64,000 bases of DNA from Aphrophora alni. Lineage: Eukaryota; Arthropoda; Insecta; Hemiptera; Aphrophoridae. The first letter of the stretch is position 1. Each line of letters begins with the position of its first letter. A model generated the notes under the pieces. The model saw only the letters and a program-made list of their open reading frames with translations. It searched no databases and had not been told where the DNA came from. The position numbers were made by a program, and so were the translations under genes. The stretch covers positions 8,822,607 to 8,886,606 of the forward strand of contig OY740772.1 in the NCBI GenBank assembly GCA_963513935.1, written 5' to 3'. Shown here piece by piece: positions 35,801 through 47,412 of this stretch.

Positions 35801-38283
35801 TTGAATGCACTCAGATTAAGCTATAGAAAAACAAAACAATTAATGCTAGTATTTTTTTTTGAGGGGTTCAGAAATTTTTTTCATTAAACCTATTCTGACA
35901 TTGCACTTATGAGGATGTACAAAAATATCCTTTTTAATAAGAAACACGTTCTTCAATAAATCCTCTCAGGGGCTTGCTATGTATAGCAATCCCGAGATAC
36001 CTAGCTGGATCTACACCTTTCTTCATCTAGTCTTGGGTTATATCCTTGTCTTTCATCTTTCCTATCAGGTCTCTCTTGACCAACTCTTGTTTTCTTCCAA
36101 CACTATTTGATTATTTAAGGGCTAGAGTCTCAATTTTATGTTTTTTTTAGGTAATCTTGACAGAAGTTTTTCAGCTTTAAACAACAACAATATTCTTCTG
36201 AATTCAAACCTCGATTAGATCCTTCTCTTTCATCTCTCGTACGACCCTGATGTTATTGAAATATCCAAGGGCTAGAGGTCTCCCTTCTTATCTTACCTAT
36301 CTTCCCAATTGAAAATTAATAAGCAAGGGGAGGTTGGTTTGACTGCAATGCAGGGGGGAGGGGGTCGGATACCTAGTGCTCGTCAATTTAAAAAAATAAA
36401 GAAACGTCATATCCTTAAAATATTGATTTTGATATTGTTGTCATTTGCTTTTTGGTTTGAGTTTATAATTTTAAATTAAGGAGAATTTGTAAGCACGAGA
36501 CATCTCCATGTTAATAATTAAATAATAAATGAATAAATTTTCATTTAAATGTTGTTAATCATAAATAGATAATAGGTGATATTTCATTTAATTTATTTAT
36601 AAATAATAAACATGTAGTTATAAGAGTAGATTTAAAATTAAAATGGACAAGGACAATTTTAATTGAACTATTGATTAATGTCATGAATAAGTGGAAAAAG
36701 TGCATATTTGTAAGAAACGATTATTGTAAATAATTTTATGCAAAATAACAAGTGAGTATTGCATTACATAAATCAAAGAACTTTTTAGAAAGAATGAGGG
36801 ATAATAACATCACGCCATATCACATATTGTTCCCAAAAAGGATATGTTCGAAGGAAACTATTGTAATTGGTTGAAAGCTATGAAAGCTTTGAGAAGGAAT
36901 AAGTTTTCTTAGAATTCTATACAAGTGGGAACAAGCTTGCAGCTCGATACACAAAAAAAAAATGGCAGTTAGTTTTTCAGAGAGGAAAGACGTAGTTCCT
37001 TGCCTTACCAATATGTTGAGAAAAGACATACTTTTATAGGTGGAGGAACGGACAGTAATCTTGTCCACACAGTTTAAAACATTTAATTAGTGACAATAAA
37101 TATTTGATGTAAAGTTTTTTATATAAGTGATAAATACAGAAAAGTTAAAAGTTAAAAAATGAAAACATAAAAAAGTTCAACGATGCAATATGAAGGTTGT
37201 AAGTGGTGTTACAATGGCAATAACCAAATTAAAAATATTTTGATTAAGGAATTGGCCTAGAAAGACATTTTATCAATCAATAGTAATTTTTCGTAGAATA
37301 TTAACGATTCTTGTATAGAAATAACATTATGATTAAGAATTTTAGGTTAAGAATGATTTAATTTTTTTTTTGTCTTGTGAATAAACAATAACTATAAAAC
37401 ACGTTGTTTTAAACTTTCAATGAGTATTCCAGTTCTCTTAATGCCTCAAAGAAAGACTGTAAATTGTGAGTATAGGAAGTGAGCAAAGAATGTACAATAA
37501 TTGAGATGTGTTATTAATTATAATCAATTCAGAGGTTAACAATTAAAAAATTTTAAATAAAACTCAGATTTTGTATAAATAACGCTCAACATCTGTATGT
37601 TGGTATCATAAAGACACTAATTTCTTACAGATGACGTCCAATGTGGTTTTTAATAAATAAACTTTTAATTTTAACTGTTCTTGTTGTTTCTTATACATTT
37701 TATGTTGTTTTTGTTAAACTGTGATGGTTTTTTTTACCTTAAAACCCTAATGAACACATTAGATAACACCATATTCATACTACATCTAATAGGGACTTGA
37801 AACCTATTAAAACTGAGAAAAATGTATTGTAAATGTTAACACAATTACAACAATATGCTTTGAAAGTGAAAGGTTTACCATACAAGTTAATTTAATACCT
37901 GTCTTTTTCTGTAAATTTAACATCCATATTCTGTGTACTGTCCCCAGTACCGAAAACTCCCTTTCCTGCTTTACCTAGTATCGAGGTAATGTTACTTGTC
38001 ATATTATATAAACATATCTGAAAATAATGACACAAATAAATATAGTTATTTTTATAACAAGTTCAATATATATAATATAACAAGTTTATATATATATATA
38101 TATATATATAAAACACAAAAATATATAGATTAGAGTTTAATAGGGCTAATAGCCCATTATGTTTAGATTTTGTATGGTTAGGAGAGACAGTTTTACAAAT
38201 AGAAAAACAAAATAAAGCACAATAAAAAAAACAATAAACACAAATAAAGTTCTGAAATATTTCATAAACACTGTTCACTCTCT

Positions 38284-38365
<82 letters not shown>

Positions 38366-41300
38366 CTAGATATAAAAGTATAGGACTTGTTCTATAATTT
38401 TTAAATGGATTGAAATACTAAAAGAAAAACATTGGGAATGTCTGGATAAATAGGACCTGTTTAAAAAAAAAAATCAACCATAAATCCCATGGGAGGGGGG
38501 TCTTTAGTGCGACAACTATGTTTGTTTATTGTGGCATTATTACATGAAAGGGGAGATAAACGACAAGACAGTTGACTTTATATTTTGTATAATATATTGA
38601 GTAATAAATTATTTTTATTACTTTTATGGTACCGTCATGTGACTTTGTATTTATCTTATTTCAAAGATACGTTTCGGAGTCGTCAAACGCGTCTTTGAAA
38701 TAAGACAAATACAAAGTCACATGACGGTACCATAAAGGTAATAAAAATAATTGATTACTCAATATATTATATAAAGTGACTTGGACACCAAACAATGAAC
38801 ATTTATATTTTGTGCTTATAAAAGAATGAATAAAGGACATTAACAAAGTATTACTGTATTTTATTCCACTATGATATAATGGAATCCTTAATAAATTCAA
38901 AGTTTAATAAAAACTTAAATACATACAATGATAAATTTTCGTAGAGGTCCATTTAAGTGTTATGTACACTTATTTTAAGTTTAATAAAGGTTGGTTCAAA
39001 ATAGACACAAAACTTGAAGGCCTGACAATAAACTAATTGGATAGCCTTCTAAGACTAGGAACACTCATCCTGTCTAAATTGGTCCCATAACTTGTTTTCT
39101 ATAGCTTCTTAACTTTCTCTACCCTTAACAAGGGTAAATAAAATGAATTGATTCCTGATAGTTTATTTTGAAACTAATCTTATAATGTTGTAATTTTCTA
39201 ATGTAATTGTGTCACATTTTAATTTTTTTAATGGAGTTAATAGAATTTGAGCGTATCACAATTTTAAGAACTGTGGATACGGAAATCTAACAAGGTTGTG
39301 TTTATATGTTGTACATTTATTTAATGGTACTTTTCAAGATAGAAATCCGATATCAAAGTTCACAGTTATAAACAGAACAGTGCAAATTTTAAGAACAGGA
39401 AAATTTGAAAGACCGTCAAAGGCCAGGACAACCAAAAACTGCAACAATGGATGACGCTTCACTTGAGGTGATGTAATTTTGTCGAGAATCCTAATGTGTC
39501 TGTGAGAAAAGTAGCGAAAAATAAAGATATTATTAGTATTGCATCAGTGGATAGAATATTGAAAAAATCTAATTTAAAGGTTTTAAGAACTTTCAGAAGA
39601 TGATTTTGATAGCCAGAATGAGTCTTGTGAAATAATGATACAAAATTGATTGTCAAGCAAATTTCATACAAAATTTTGTATTTAGTGATGAAGCCGCATT
39701 TACGTTAAATGGCTCTGTATACCGACCCAACTGTCGGTATTGGTCGAAGCAAAACCCTCATCAGATGGCTAATAGTCACATCCAAAGACCTAAGATAGTA
39801 AATGTATGAGTAGATATTCTAAATTAAAAAATAATTGGACCACATAATTGATGGTAATTTGAATGCTGAAAATTATATAACTATATTAAGAGATACCATA
39901 ACTCCAGCTATTCAGGAAGCAACTGGCTAAAATTTCCAAACAGTTTGGTTTCACATTTTAGAGCAAACGCTCATCAATTTCTGGATGAAACATGTCCAGG
40001 AGGTTTGGAAGAAGAGGCGCTATAGAGTGGTCTGCCAGCTCACCAGACTTGAGTCCTCTTGATTACTTTTTGGGGAGAAATCTTAAAGGACCGAGTTTCT
40101 AAAACCAAACCAGATAATTTTACCGGAATGTAGAATCATTCAAGAAGCAGCAGTGTTAAACATTTACACACGTTTGACCCAATGTCAAACTAAAAAGGGC
40201 TAAACTTTAAGCATTTGTTATTCTTTAATATTTTAAAAGTGAGAGTGTGTGTTTTTCAAAAGTTTATTACTTTTGTGATGTTTCAGTAGTTTTTGTTTAT
40301 TCCCTATTTGACCATTTTAGAAAATATGTCAAAATAAGTGAAAAAAAATCAGTTAGTTGGTGAGGCCCGACATGGATTTTACAACTTTTTGTAACTTATA
40401 CTAAATGGATATGGATGAAGAAAGATGTCAGCAGGTTGTAGACGATAGACATGAGATTTTTGAAGGAACACAAAATGTTACGTGAAAGGTGGGAATAAGG
40501 GTTAAAGAACTTCGGGACAATCTTAAGGTTGAATTGCTGAGACAATCAGAAGGAAACGTTTGTAATGGTTGGGGCACATAATGAGGATGGAGATAATCAG
40601 AATGCCTAGAAGAGAGAGAATTGAAAAGGAAATAAGACCTATGCGGAGACTAAGAACAAAATCGAGGTTTGAATTCAGAAGGATTTTGTTGTTGTTTAAA
40701 GGTGAAAAACTTCTGTCAAGATTACCTACAAAAAAAAAACAAAAACAACATAAAATTGAGACTCTAGCCCTCAAATAATCAAATAGTGTCGGAGGAAAAC
40801 AAGAGTTGGTCAGGAGAGACCTGATAGGAAAGATGAAAGACAGGGATCTAACCCAAGACTACATGAAGAAAGATAAAGATCCAACTTGATTCCTCAGGAT
40901 TACCATATACATGCCAAGGGAGTAGACTAGAGATTGGTGGAGGAGGAACAGATGTGGAGAGAATGGAAGAGATTGTACCAGATGACTTACTGGAACAGAA
41001 ATGTCAAAAGTAGATGATGAACACTAATCTCAATCATTACTACTTGTCCTCAGATACATATTAATTTTTTTGTAGTGTACTTGAAATTTCTAAAAAGTTA
41101 AATTCTCACGATAATTAATCAATTATTATATAAATTTGTAGAGACTAATCTGCTCGTGCTGATAAATCACCTGCTGTACAGCCTCAATATTGTACGCAAT
41201 GACTTCTACATTTTTGGGCACAGATCTGCAATTTTGAAATGGAAATGACATAAAAACTGTATGATAAAAATCAATTGCTAGAGAATTTCTTGAAGATAAA

Positions 41301-44300
41301 ACTAAGAAGATAGTGATAAGTTGTAAAATAAAATACTTAAGAAATCAACTGCAACTATGTGAAAATTAATACATTTCATTTTGCTTCATTTAAAAAATCT
41401 TTTTTTATATATTTTAGACTTATATCGGCTGTGAATGTTTATTTTATATATCATCACTGATATTACACACTGGTATTTTCTACACTGAATGTGGTAAGAA
41501 AATGAATGACACATTGTAAGAAAATGATCTATTATATTTACACGAATATAATTATTATGATGCAAAAATTAATTGTAAATTTACATAATACGTTTAGGCG
41601 ACTATTATTTTTTATAATTATAGACACACTTGTAAGAATTATTAATACAGTAGATGCTCTATAATCCAACATTTCATGGTTCTGCAAGACTCGAGCCCGC
41701 TCCGTAAACATTGTATTGGGCATGCGTTGGCCTTGTTGCTAGCCACCATTTTCTTAGTCTGGGATCAGTCTAGAAACACGTCGCATCATCATAATGTATT
41801 CTGTCTGTTGTTTTCTGTTAATTGGTCATTCAGTTTTGTTTACTTTAGTTTAGAATTTTTAATAGGATTATACTTTTTTTTAGTTAATTTAGTTAGTTAG
41901 TTTTTTTTTATACACTATGATTCTTTTAAGCCGAGTAGTTCCACAGGTAATAAGCGGGAACATGTGACTCTTATGATCAAGCAAAAACTGTACATTGTTA
42001 AACTTCTTGAAAAGGTGAAAACAGAAACTGCATCGTACAATATAAGGTCATTGATGATTTATGATATATAAAAAAACAAAAAGATGAACTAAAAAAGTTT
42101 TATTCTCAGGCTATAACACCAAAAACATTGACTCTAGACACACTTTAAAAAAGCCTAAATTGGAACAACTAGACAGTATTTTATATACTTGGTTCAGCGG
42201 ACAAAGATTGAAAGGTAAATTTGTGATCAGGCCTATGGCAATTGAAAAGGAAAAACAATTTCATTAAGACATGGTCTTGCCAGATAAAGAATGTTTATTT
42301 TTTATGGTGTGCTTCAAAAATTTAAAGTTGAAGAATCCCTAGGTTAGATATGACCTATGAAACCATATTGGCCAATGAAAATACAGCTGAAGAATACAAA
42401 GAAAATTTTAACAGTATTGTTTCAGAGCATAATTTAACTTCAAGTCAAATTTACAATGCCGATGAAACCGGCTTACTGTGGGTTTGTTTACTCACTTCAA
42501 CCCTAGAGGTGGCGAAGAAAAGTGTGCTAAGGGTTTTAAGAAAAACAAAGACTGATTGATGGTTTTACTTTGTGCAAATGTTTCTGGTGACTATCAGTTA
42601 ACATGTTTCGTCACTGGAAAATAAAAAAGGTCAATAGCTTTTAAAGATGTTTTGAACTTCCCTGTGGGTAGATATCAATGTTCAGAGCAAAGTGTTGATG
42701 ACAGGAGAACGTTTTAAGAATTGGCTTACTACCCATAAATTTTAAGAAACTTGGTATGCCTGAAAACTGCAAAGTCATTTTACTATCGGATAATTGTAAG
42801 GACAACCCCTCAAGTTTCGACTTGGTTTCTGGACAACAATTCCTCCAGCAAATGTCACTTCATTAATCCAGTCAATAGATCAAGGCATGATACGAAATTT
42901 CAAGTATTTCTCCAGAGGTTCTTTTGTACAAGGATTCTGATTGAAACGTAAAAGATTTTCAAAAAATGTTTAATCTTAAGGATGCAGTTTTCGCAACAGC
43001 CTTAGCATAGAATCAAGTAAAAAGGGTAACCCTACAGAGATGTTTGCACAAATTTTGGCCTAATGCTACAGCTGAGGATCAAGAGAAAAAGATTCAAGTA
43101 TCACGAGTGATGGTCATAATTTGTGTTAAACATAGTACAAAATGGACCAAATAACCCTTTAAGAGATACGTCTCACAAGAAAGTGTTGAATTGAATGGAA
43201 ATTGATAGGGAAAAAGCTGTTATAAAGGAATTATGTGATGAACAATAATCAAAAGTGTTGTGAATCCACAAATAAATATTGAAAATTTTGGAAGTTGAAT
43301 CAGATGTAGAAGAAGGGACCAATGCAACTCATTCTTTAGTCTCATGGAATGAAGCTGCCTATGGACTAAACTAATTCATAAACTTTCCCAAGTCAAACAC
43401 GAGCTACACCTTTGCAGAACTAACAAATTTATATAGGCTAATTCACAATGAGTGATTAAAGAAAAGAGCTGAAAAACATGATATCGAGACTTTTTTAAGT
43501 GATGTAGGCTCTACCTAAGCCAAAGTGTTTATGTATAACAATTTTTGAAATTATAGCTTTTAAATTTAATTCTTATTCACTTGTTTTGTCAATCTTAAAT
43601 TTTAACTTTTAAATAGTATAATACAGTAACTATTGTTTTAAAACAATAAATAACTGTTCAATTACGATCTGTATTAAATCCAAATTTAGTGTTTTTTTAT
43701 TCTTATTGATAATGAACCTTAAAAATGCAGGTAGTTTGACCACATATTTACAATCTCCGCACAAGCTAAGAATACGTGGAAGTTTTTTAAGCTTACAGCC
43801 TGCACCTTAGTTCACAGCATGATATATTTCATTTTATTCTCGGTAAAATACATTACATGCATTGATCTTAATAACTTAACAAAAGGTTAATCAAATTATT
43901 TAACTTACGGAAGCACCAGCATAACATTCATTTGATCCATCGGTGTTACCAAATTTATAATCTTGACATGGATGGAAGATTATACTTAGATTAGCCTGGT
44001 TTTTAATATTTATGCTGAAATAAATTATACATATAAAATTAGGCTAGTCCTTCACAGTTTGTAATATAATTATATAAAATTTAAATGATAAGGGAAAATG
44101 TTAGCTATTTTATTATATTGCTCAAAATTGTAAATATTTGGCAACTAGAGATTGGTTAGCTTAACTAGGTTTTATAAAGGTAATTGTTTACTAAGACTGT
44201 AACCAGTCTTTTTGGCAATTTTTTTAATCATGATCTACATACCTTATTTATTAATAATAAAACAAGTTTTCAATGCAGAGCTAATTCTTTCACAGTTGAA

Positions 44301-45853
44301 AAAATCATAATTTCAACTTTTCTAGGTTAAGATCCAATAAGTGAGTTACACATTAAAATAGGTTTGTAAACATATTTTTACCTTACAATATATATATAAG
44401 AGAGAGAGAGAGATCCTACCTAACCTACACGTAAATTTGAAGAAAAATGGAATTGTGCGTGTTTTCAAGCGGTCACCCACTAACTGCACTCAATGTAGCT
44501 TGACTTCGGTGATCTATAAATGTATTGAATTCTGTAGTTTTTAAATTGTGATTATTTGGTAAAAAAGTTAGCTCCCCTTTGAAAACTTATTTTATTATTA
44601 AGGAATAAGGAATATAGAACAGGATTTTTTTTAAATTGCCAAAAAGACCGGTTGCAGTCATGGTAAACAATTACCTTAATAAAATATAAACATTGTAAGT
44701 TATTTTTTAAAATTTAAAATGAGCTCATTTTACTAGACTAGGCCTAAAAAAATAGTACTAGTATTACTGCAGCTCCTCAACTTCTCATATGGCCCTAAAT
44801 AAAACTTTTCACTCTCTTGGATTATTCTTTCATAGGTCGATAAAAATCCACCTATAAAACATATGAGGATAAGAAAAGTAATTATTACCAAAGGAATATG
44901 TTAAATTAGACCTTGTTCATTAAAAGAAGACTAACTTAAAGGAGATACTATCTACATTTTGTTGGGACTTTTATTTCACATTTTTACATTTACCCTATTA
45001 AAATTTTCTAAAATGTCTAAAAGATTGATAATTTTTACAGAAAATGAAACCCTCAGTACCATGAGCCTATATTTGAATCAAACTATAGGCTTAATAGTTT
45101 TAAAAGTTTTTATATATTTTCAAGTTATTGAAGAAAAACAATTATGAACATATTTGAAACTGATTAGATTTAGAATGAAAACCAATAAAGGTTTCAAATT
45201 AACCGATCTATGACAATTGTTTATTTCGTCTTAGAATATGACTCAAAGTAGAAGTAGATTAGACCTAAATTATGGTGTTTCAACCAACAGGATGTGTAAT
45301 CTAGATAGGATGGGTAAAATATGTCTAGGAGAGTTTAATTAGCTAAAGTTGTGTTAGATTGAGGGATAAACCAGGCCTAGACTTCGAATGTTTAAAAAAC
45401 TCCCCTTTAAACTACAGAATGTCAGTAGTCAGTACAAAATTAAACGTAACTAAATATATTTTTGTAACTATATGTATCCATCTTTCTTAACTTGAGATAT
45501 TTTACTGTGATAATTTAATAGGTTATGTTTGATGTTTCAATAATAATGTTCTAAAGTTGGGGAACCTCTATATCAATAATAATATAACCAAGTTGGAGAA
45601 GACAACTACATACTCACAAAATATGAAGAATTCTTATAGGAAAGACAATGTTTGTAACATTTAAATATATCTATTCACTATACCTGGAAATAGGGATACG
45701 ATGAAATAAATCTAACACTTTCCTATTGGGAAAAAAACATTTACACCCTTCTGGAATACAAGGTCCGTCTTTGTGTAAAGCTTCCCCTAAAGGAACATTA
45801 TTAATGCACGACAAAATTATTGCAATAAATACAGGAGAATATATATATGACAT
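26793..45853 (-). CDS. Gene A: type I membrane protein with MRH (mannose-6-phosphate receptor homology/Atg27-like) domain
   Basis: The CDS joins 45853-45684, 44014-43909, 38017-37899, 35662-35584, 30884-30666 and 26852-26793, with GT-AG ends and agreeing phases, for 250 residues. Signal peptide about 1-25; lumenal cysteine domain about 30-171 (cysteines at 32, 37, 39, 73, 87, 94, 140 and 170); membrane segment about 184-206; cytosolic tail with RGAEGKEMIPNYDFW and terminal YDRI. The order and the tail motif are those of cation-dependent M6P receptor and Atg27-like sorting receptors that cycle between Golgi and endosomes. Arg132, Glu155 and Tyr158 could correspond to sugar-binding residues of the family, while the usual Gln is not evident. 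The tail YDRI fits the YxxΦ adaptor-binding consensus. True ligand and orthologue are unknown. Confidence 0.87.
26930..27720 (+). repeat. Long copy of the unclassified interspersed repeat
   Basis: One of the fullest copies of the family described at 23250. It lies inside gene A intron 5, antisense to the gene. It includes AGAGCCGATTTTGAGAAA twice, about 170 bases apart, suggesting that the family itself contains an internal duplication. Confidence 0.6.
28044..28344. mobile_element. Foldback element with hammerhead-like arms, in a TAA microsatellite
   Basis: Arms of about 124 bases (28044-28167 and 28186-28309) are inverted copies. A one-sided tail follows (28310-28344, text TCATAAGTCAAGCTCAAC). 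The element sits between two blocks of TAA repeats, so the target duplication cannot be measured. The left arm (minus, 28138-28094) has GTATCA, CTGAATA, stem, GAAACGCGTC. The right arm (plus, 28214-28258) has GTATCA, CTGAAGA, GACGAC/GTCGTT stem, then GAAAAGTGTC. Each arm has lost a different part of the hammerhead core. A shorter sibling is at 48693. Confidence 0.78.
28675..29705. mobile_element. Inverted-repeat DNA element with GTGTTTCAG termini, carrying a nested foldback
   Basis: The left end TAGAGTGTTTCAGG and the right end TTCTGAAACACCCTGTA are inverted. Further inside, ACAGGTGTATTCCTCTCAT matches ATGAGAGGAATATACCTGT, and TTCATATAATTTGAGCT matches AGCTCAAATTATATATGAA. No transposase frame was seen. 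The foldback at 29058-29194 lies within it. Confidence 0.55.
29058..29194. mobile_element. Short foldback related to the 31.9-kb element
   Basis: Two arms meet almost directly: AGAAATAATGAAATAATTATT at the left, and a right arm ending AATTGTTTATTTATTTCC. Each has GAAACATATGT near the centre. On minus the left arm reads TTGAAAA, T, GCC/GGT stem, GAAAC, ATAT, GTC, the same arrangement as at 32234. A clear target duplication was not found. Confidence 0.55.
30050..30300 (+). pseudogene. LINE reverse-transcriptase fragment
   Basis: KFLGVYVDHNFTWKFHVD matches the conserved (K)FLGVxxDxxLxWxxHI segment just after the reverse transcriptase palm in LINEs. Downstream text, LIxQGLTVIALYTLHFFRLLL, keeps the spacing of the thumb region with lesions. 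The clade is uncertain. Confidence 0.55.
30666..30884 (-). CDS. Gene A exon 5: end of lumenal domain, membrane segment and tail
   Basis: The acceptor TACTTTTTAG and donor GTAAGTTC frame 73 codons in phase 0. The order is ELVWTSASNASCP (last lumenal cysteine), IPEDNIGLSTGS, a hydrophobic segment starting MLVIMLMVFTMVYFGGG, then LKYLRGAEGKEMIPNYDFW. The FWxDLPYL motif is characteristic of the receptor family tail. Confidence 0.9.
31897..32353. mobile_element. Foldback element inserted in the Penelope-like relic, 12-base target duplication
   Basis: TATAAATTTTCA occurs at 31885-31896 and 32354-32365. The arms (about 31895-32000 and 32205-32309) are inverted and a tail of about 44 bases follows the right arm. 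The right arm on plus reads TTAGTTGC, TTGAAAA, C, GCC/GGC hairpin with TAAC loop, GAAAC, ATAT, GTC, GCAATTAA, so stem I pairs at seven of eight positions. The centre (32000-32205) is AT-rich, without a gene. Confidence 0.78.
32800..32827 (+). repeat. T homopolymer in the right arm of the Penelope-like relic
   Basis: About 27 T in a row replace a short A-run-containing stretch of the left arm. It is probably slippage within the arm. Confidence 0.9.
33959..34754. mobile_element. Non-autonomous piggyBac-like element
   Basis: Ends CCCTAGA and TCTAGGG lie directly inside TTAA (33955-33958 and 34755-34758). Subterminal inverted text ATTCGTAAAAATTACG and AAAATTTACGAAT pairs. The 796-base interior is AT-rich and has no transposase frame. 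It lies in gene A intron 4. Confidence 0.78.
35584..35662 (-). CDS. Gene A exon 4: lumenal domain
   Basis: The acceptor TTTTTTTTTCAG and donor GTAAGTAATC give 79 bases in phase with exons 3 and 5. It reads VTTLKLICNPDAQDDVTATK and ends IGENNY. The LKLIC strand with its cysteine and the following GEN-NY are where this fold carries its conserved Glu and Tyr. Confidence 0.87.
36010..36310 (+). repeat. Copy of a second interspersed repeat family
   Basis: The text CTCTTGACCAACTCTTGTTTT and GATTATTTAAGGGCTAGAG recurs at about 46960-47100, 53500-53640 and 53890-54010 on plus, and in inverse at about 40790-40880 and 54580-54650; a diverged copy is near 6750-6860. The inverse copy at 40.8 kb continues a LINE-like frame, so this is probably a LINE-derived segment. 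Confidence 0.5.
37899..38017 (-). CDS. Gene A exon 3: lumenal domain
   Basis: The acceptor TTATTTTCAG and donor GTATTAAAT enclose 119 bases in phase 0 with exon 2. It reads ICLYNMTSNITSILGKAGKG and ends KFTEKD, then R132 across the junction. Asn-linked sites NMT and NIT are present. At the place where M6P-binding relatives often have Cys-Gln it has Cys-Leu. Confidence 0.87.
38286..38362. repeat. AT dinucleotide microsatellite
   Basis: About 38 AT units. A shorter AT run lies at about 38088-38110, just upstream of gene A exon 3 in transcription sense. Confidence 0.95.
38589..38801. mobile_element. Foldback element with CTCCGAAAC motif, 12-base target duplication
   Basis: TTTATATTTTGT occurs at 38577-38588 and 38802-38813. 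The arms (about 38589-38665 and 38691-38771) pair around a 25-base centre, and a tail of about 30 bases follows on the right. On minus the centre reads TTTGACGA, CTCC, GAAAC, GTATC. It has the same layout as the other foldbacks, but the hairpin II position is reduced to four bases. Confidence 0.75.
39260..40200 (+). pseudogene. Decayed mariner/IS630-like transposase
   Basis: Ordered traces in different frames on plus: NRTVQILRTGKFERPSKA (HTH and linker), a segment like FSDEAAFTLNGSVYRPNCRYW that appears after frame shifts, LRDTITPAIQEATG, and SPDLSPLDYFLWGE-like text (last catalytic region). The order matches a full transposase of the family also seen at 14.9-15.8 kb. Many stops show it is long dead. 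Confidence 0.62.
40400..41020 (+). pseudogene. LINE fragment, C-terminal end of reverse-transcriptase frame
   Basis: GHIMRMEIIRMPRRERIEKE resembles the W-x-GHVxRM-x-x-x-RxP stretch at the end of some LINE polyproteins. After a gap, text like DWWRRNRCGENG fits the R-D-R-x-x-WR ending. It contains a copy of the second repeat family in between. Confidence 0.45.
41648..43500 (+). pseudogene. Decayed Tigger/pogo-type transposon
   Basis: The left end CAGTAGATGCTCTATAATCC follows TA and matches the terminus of the shorter element at 13145. On plus, KREHVTLMIKQKLYIVKLLE is the CENP-B-like DNA-binding start, and SSQIYNADETGLLW is the conserved first catalytic Asp region (NADETGL). NCKVILLSDNCKDNPSS corresponds to the second region, with D-N-C in place of D-N-A. 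Stops and shifts separate the blocks. A right terminus was not found. It lies in gene A intron 2. Confidence 0.72.
43909..44014 (-). CDS. Gene A exon 2: lumenal domain
   Basis: The acceptor AATTTATTTCAG and donor GTAAGTTAA frame 106 bases. It reads INIKNQANLSIIFHPCQDYK and continues FGNTDGSNECYAGAS. It contains cysteines 73 and 87 and a glycosylation site NLS. Phase 2 in and 0 out fits exons 1 and 3. Confidence 0.87.
44171..44684. repeat. Inverted pair of about 57-base arms
   Basis: The arms 44171-44227 and 44624-44684 pair; shared text includes AAGGTAATTGTTTAC and GTCTTTTTGGCAATTTTTTT. About 400 bases lie between, with a GA-rich tract and no gene. It may be the remains of an inverted-repeat element, but no target duplication was found. 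Confidence 0.5.
45684..45853 (-). CDS. Gene A exon 1: signal peptide and first lumenal cysteines
   Basis: ATG at 45853 (context ACAATGT) starts MSYIYSPVFIAIILSCINNV, a clear signal sequence, followed by HKDGPCIPEGCKCFFPN. The donor is AG/GTATAG. An upstream in-frame ATG at 45889 would add MRCFVFSFRHIT. The inner start is preferred because its context is better and the hydrophobic core is placed normally. Confidence 0.8.
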
Positions 45854-47400
45854 TGTTATATGCCTGAAACTAAAAACAAAACATCGCACATAACCTTATT
45901 AGAATTAACCTAACATTACATAACATTTTTTGATAGCAAAAATCAAAAAGTGAAATATATCGATTAAGTCGATTTAGTTGAAATCCTGAATCAATAATCG
46001 ACAAGTACTGTATATATCGAGAAAACGTTTATTTCTTGATGAAGATAATGCAGAACTGTATTTTCGTCCAAATGGTTTTTCTAAGCAGTTAATCATAATC
46101 CCCAGAGAGTGCGTATGTGGATCTATTTGTGAACATTTTAACATTTTTTAATATTTATGTACTTTCTAAAATATACAGTACGTAGTACATTACAGAAAAA
46201 GTTATATTTACCAATTTTAAATAGGAATATCAATTGAATAATAGTCATATCTTGACTTATGGTAATTATTTATGTGATTTGTTTATTAGAATAAACTTTA
46301 ATAAAAAGAAACAAAATATAAATTTTAAAAGTTGTAGAACTACTTTACATTTGAGCTTGATTAAAATTATACAGTATGGCTATCTAAAGGTCAAGCAAAT
46401 AAAACAATTAATTAAAGCTTAGGAGATTTAAATCCACTGGAGATATATTAAATTTCTTCATTTAATATATGGAGAGAATGGTTTATTCCTTGGTCGAGAA
46501 ATACTCCGTTGGTTTGTATGATAATATTGCTTGTAGTGATGATTTGTTAAAATGCAGATCTGCTGAATGGAAGATTACCACTTAGTTGAAGAGCCATTTG
46601 TAATGCCATTAACTTGGTCTTAAAATTTGCAAATTGCAGTGACTTAATACTTGCTTGGGGAATATAAACTTTAGAGCCATTATAGTTATTAACAGGAAGA
46701 AATGAGTAATTTGTGTAGATAAGGAGGAAGTCTGGATCAAACCATAGTCACCTGTTTCAGTTCTTCGGTATGTTCCAGTTTAATTGTTTCCCCAGAAAGT
46801 TATGTACCACATTAGATACCGCCCAAAACCATGATGGAATAGGATAGACTGGTGTTATTATTTTGGGATTTTTGTGTCACCCATTGGTCAACAGACAGTA
46901 TAAAATTCTGAATTGACCCTCAGAGGGCTCACTTTAGTGAATATGGGCTTGAGGACCCGGTCTCTTTCTTTCATCTTTTCTATCAGGTTTCTCTTGACCA
47001 ACCCTTGTTGTCTTCTGACCTTGATGCTATTAGAGTATTCAAGGGCTAGAAGTCTTTATTTTATGTTGTTTTCTTCCTTTTTTATAAAGGAATGATGACT
47101 TTTTTTTTTTGGTTTTTCGTCTTTATGAAAGAAAAGAAAGAAGCTCTGAATTGAAAGGAATGTTAAACAAATTCTGATCTGGAGAAATGTGTTTAAGAGA
47201 ATAGGCGTGTGGCAAGTACAGTATTAAGTTTTTTGAAATTTTGTCCATGTTCCTCTTTTATAAATAAATATAAAGGTTCTAAATCTAGTTCTATCTAAAT
47301 TGCTCTGAAGTAGTCATTGAGCATTAAAGGTAAGTATTAATAGAGTACTTTGAATTACCTATTAATTTATCAAGTTTAAGTACTTCTGTCCTATTCTGAT
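45854..47400. other. Intergenic, upstream of gene A
   Basis: The promoter of gene A should lie just above 45.9 kb, but no definite element was recognised. 46.96-47.10 kb is a copy of the second repeat family. The remaining sequence has no supported gene. Confidence 0.4.
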
Positions 47401-47412
47401 ACTAACTAATAC

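Noticed and set aside
41171..41223. Possible exon of gene A with acceptor AAAATTGCAG and donor GTGATTTATC
   Set aside because: Its reading phase does not fit exon 2, and exon 2 joins exon 3 in phase to give the expected GAS-ICLYN sequence.
45854..45889. Upstream start codon of gene A at 45889
   Set aside because: It is in frame but has a weaker context and would put a charged stretch before the signal sequence.
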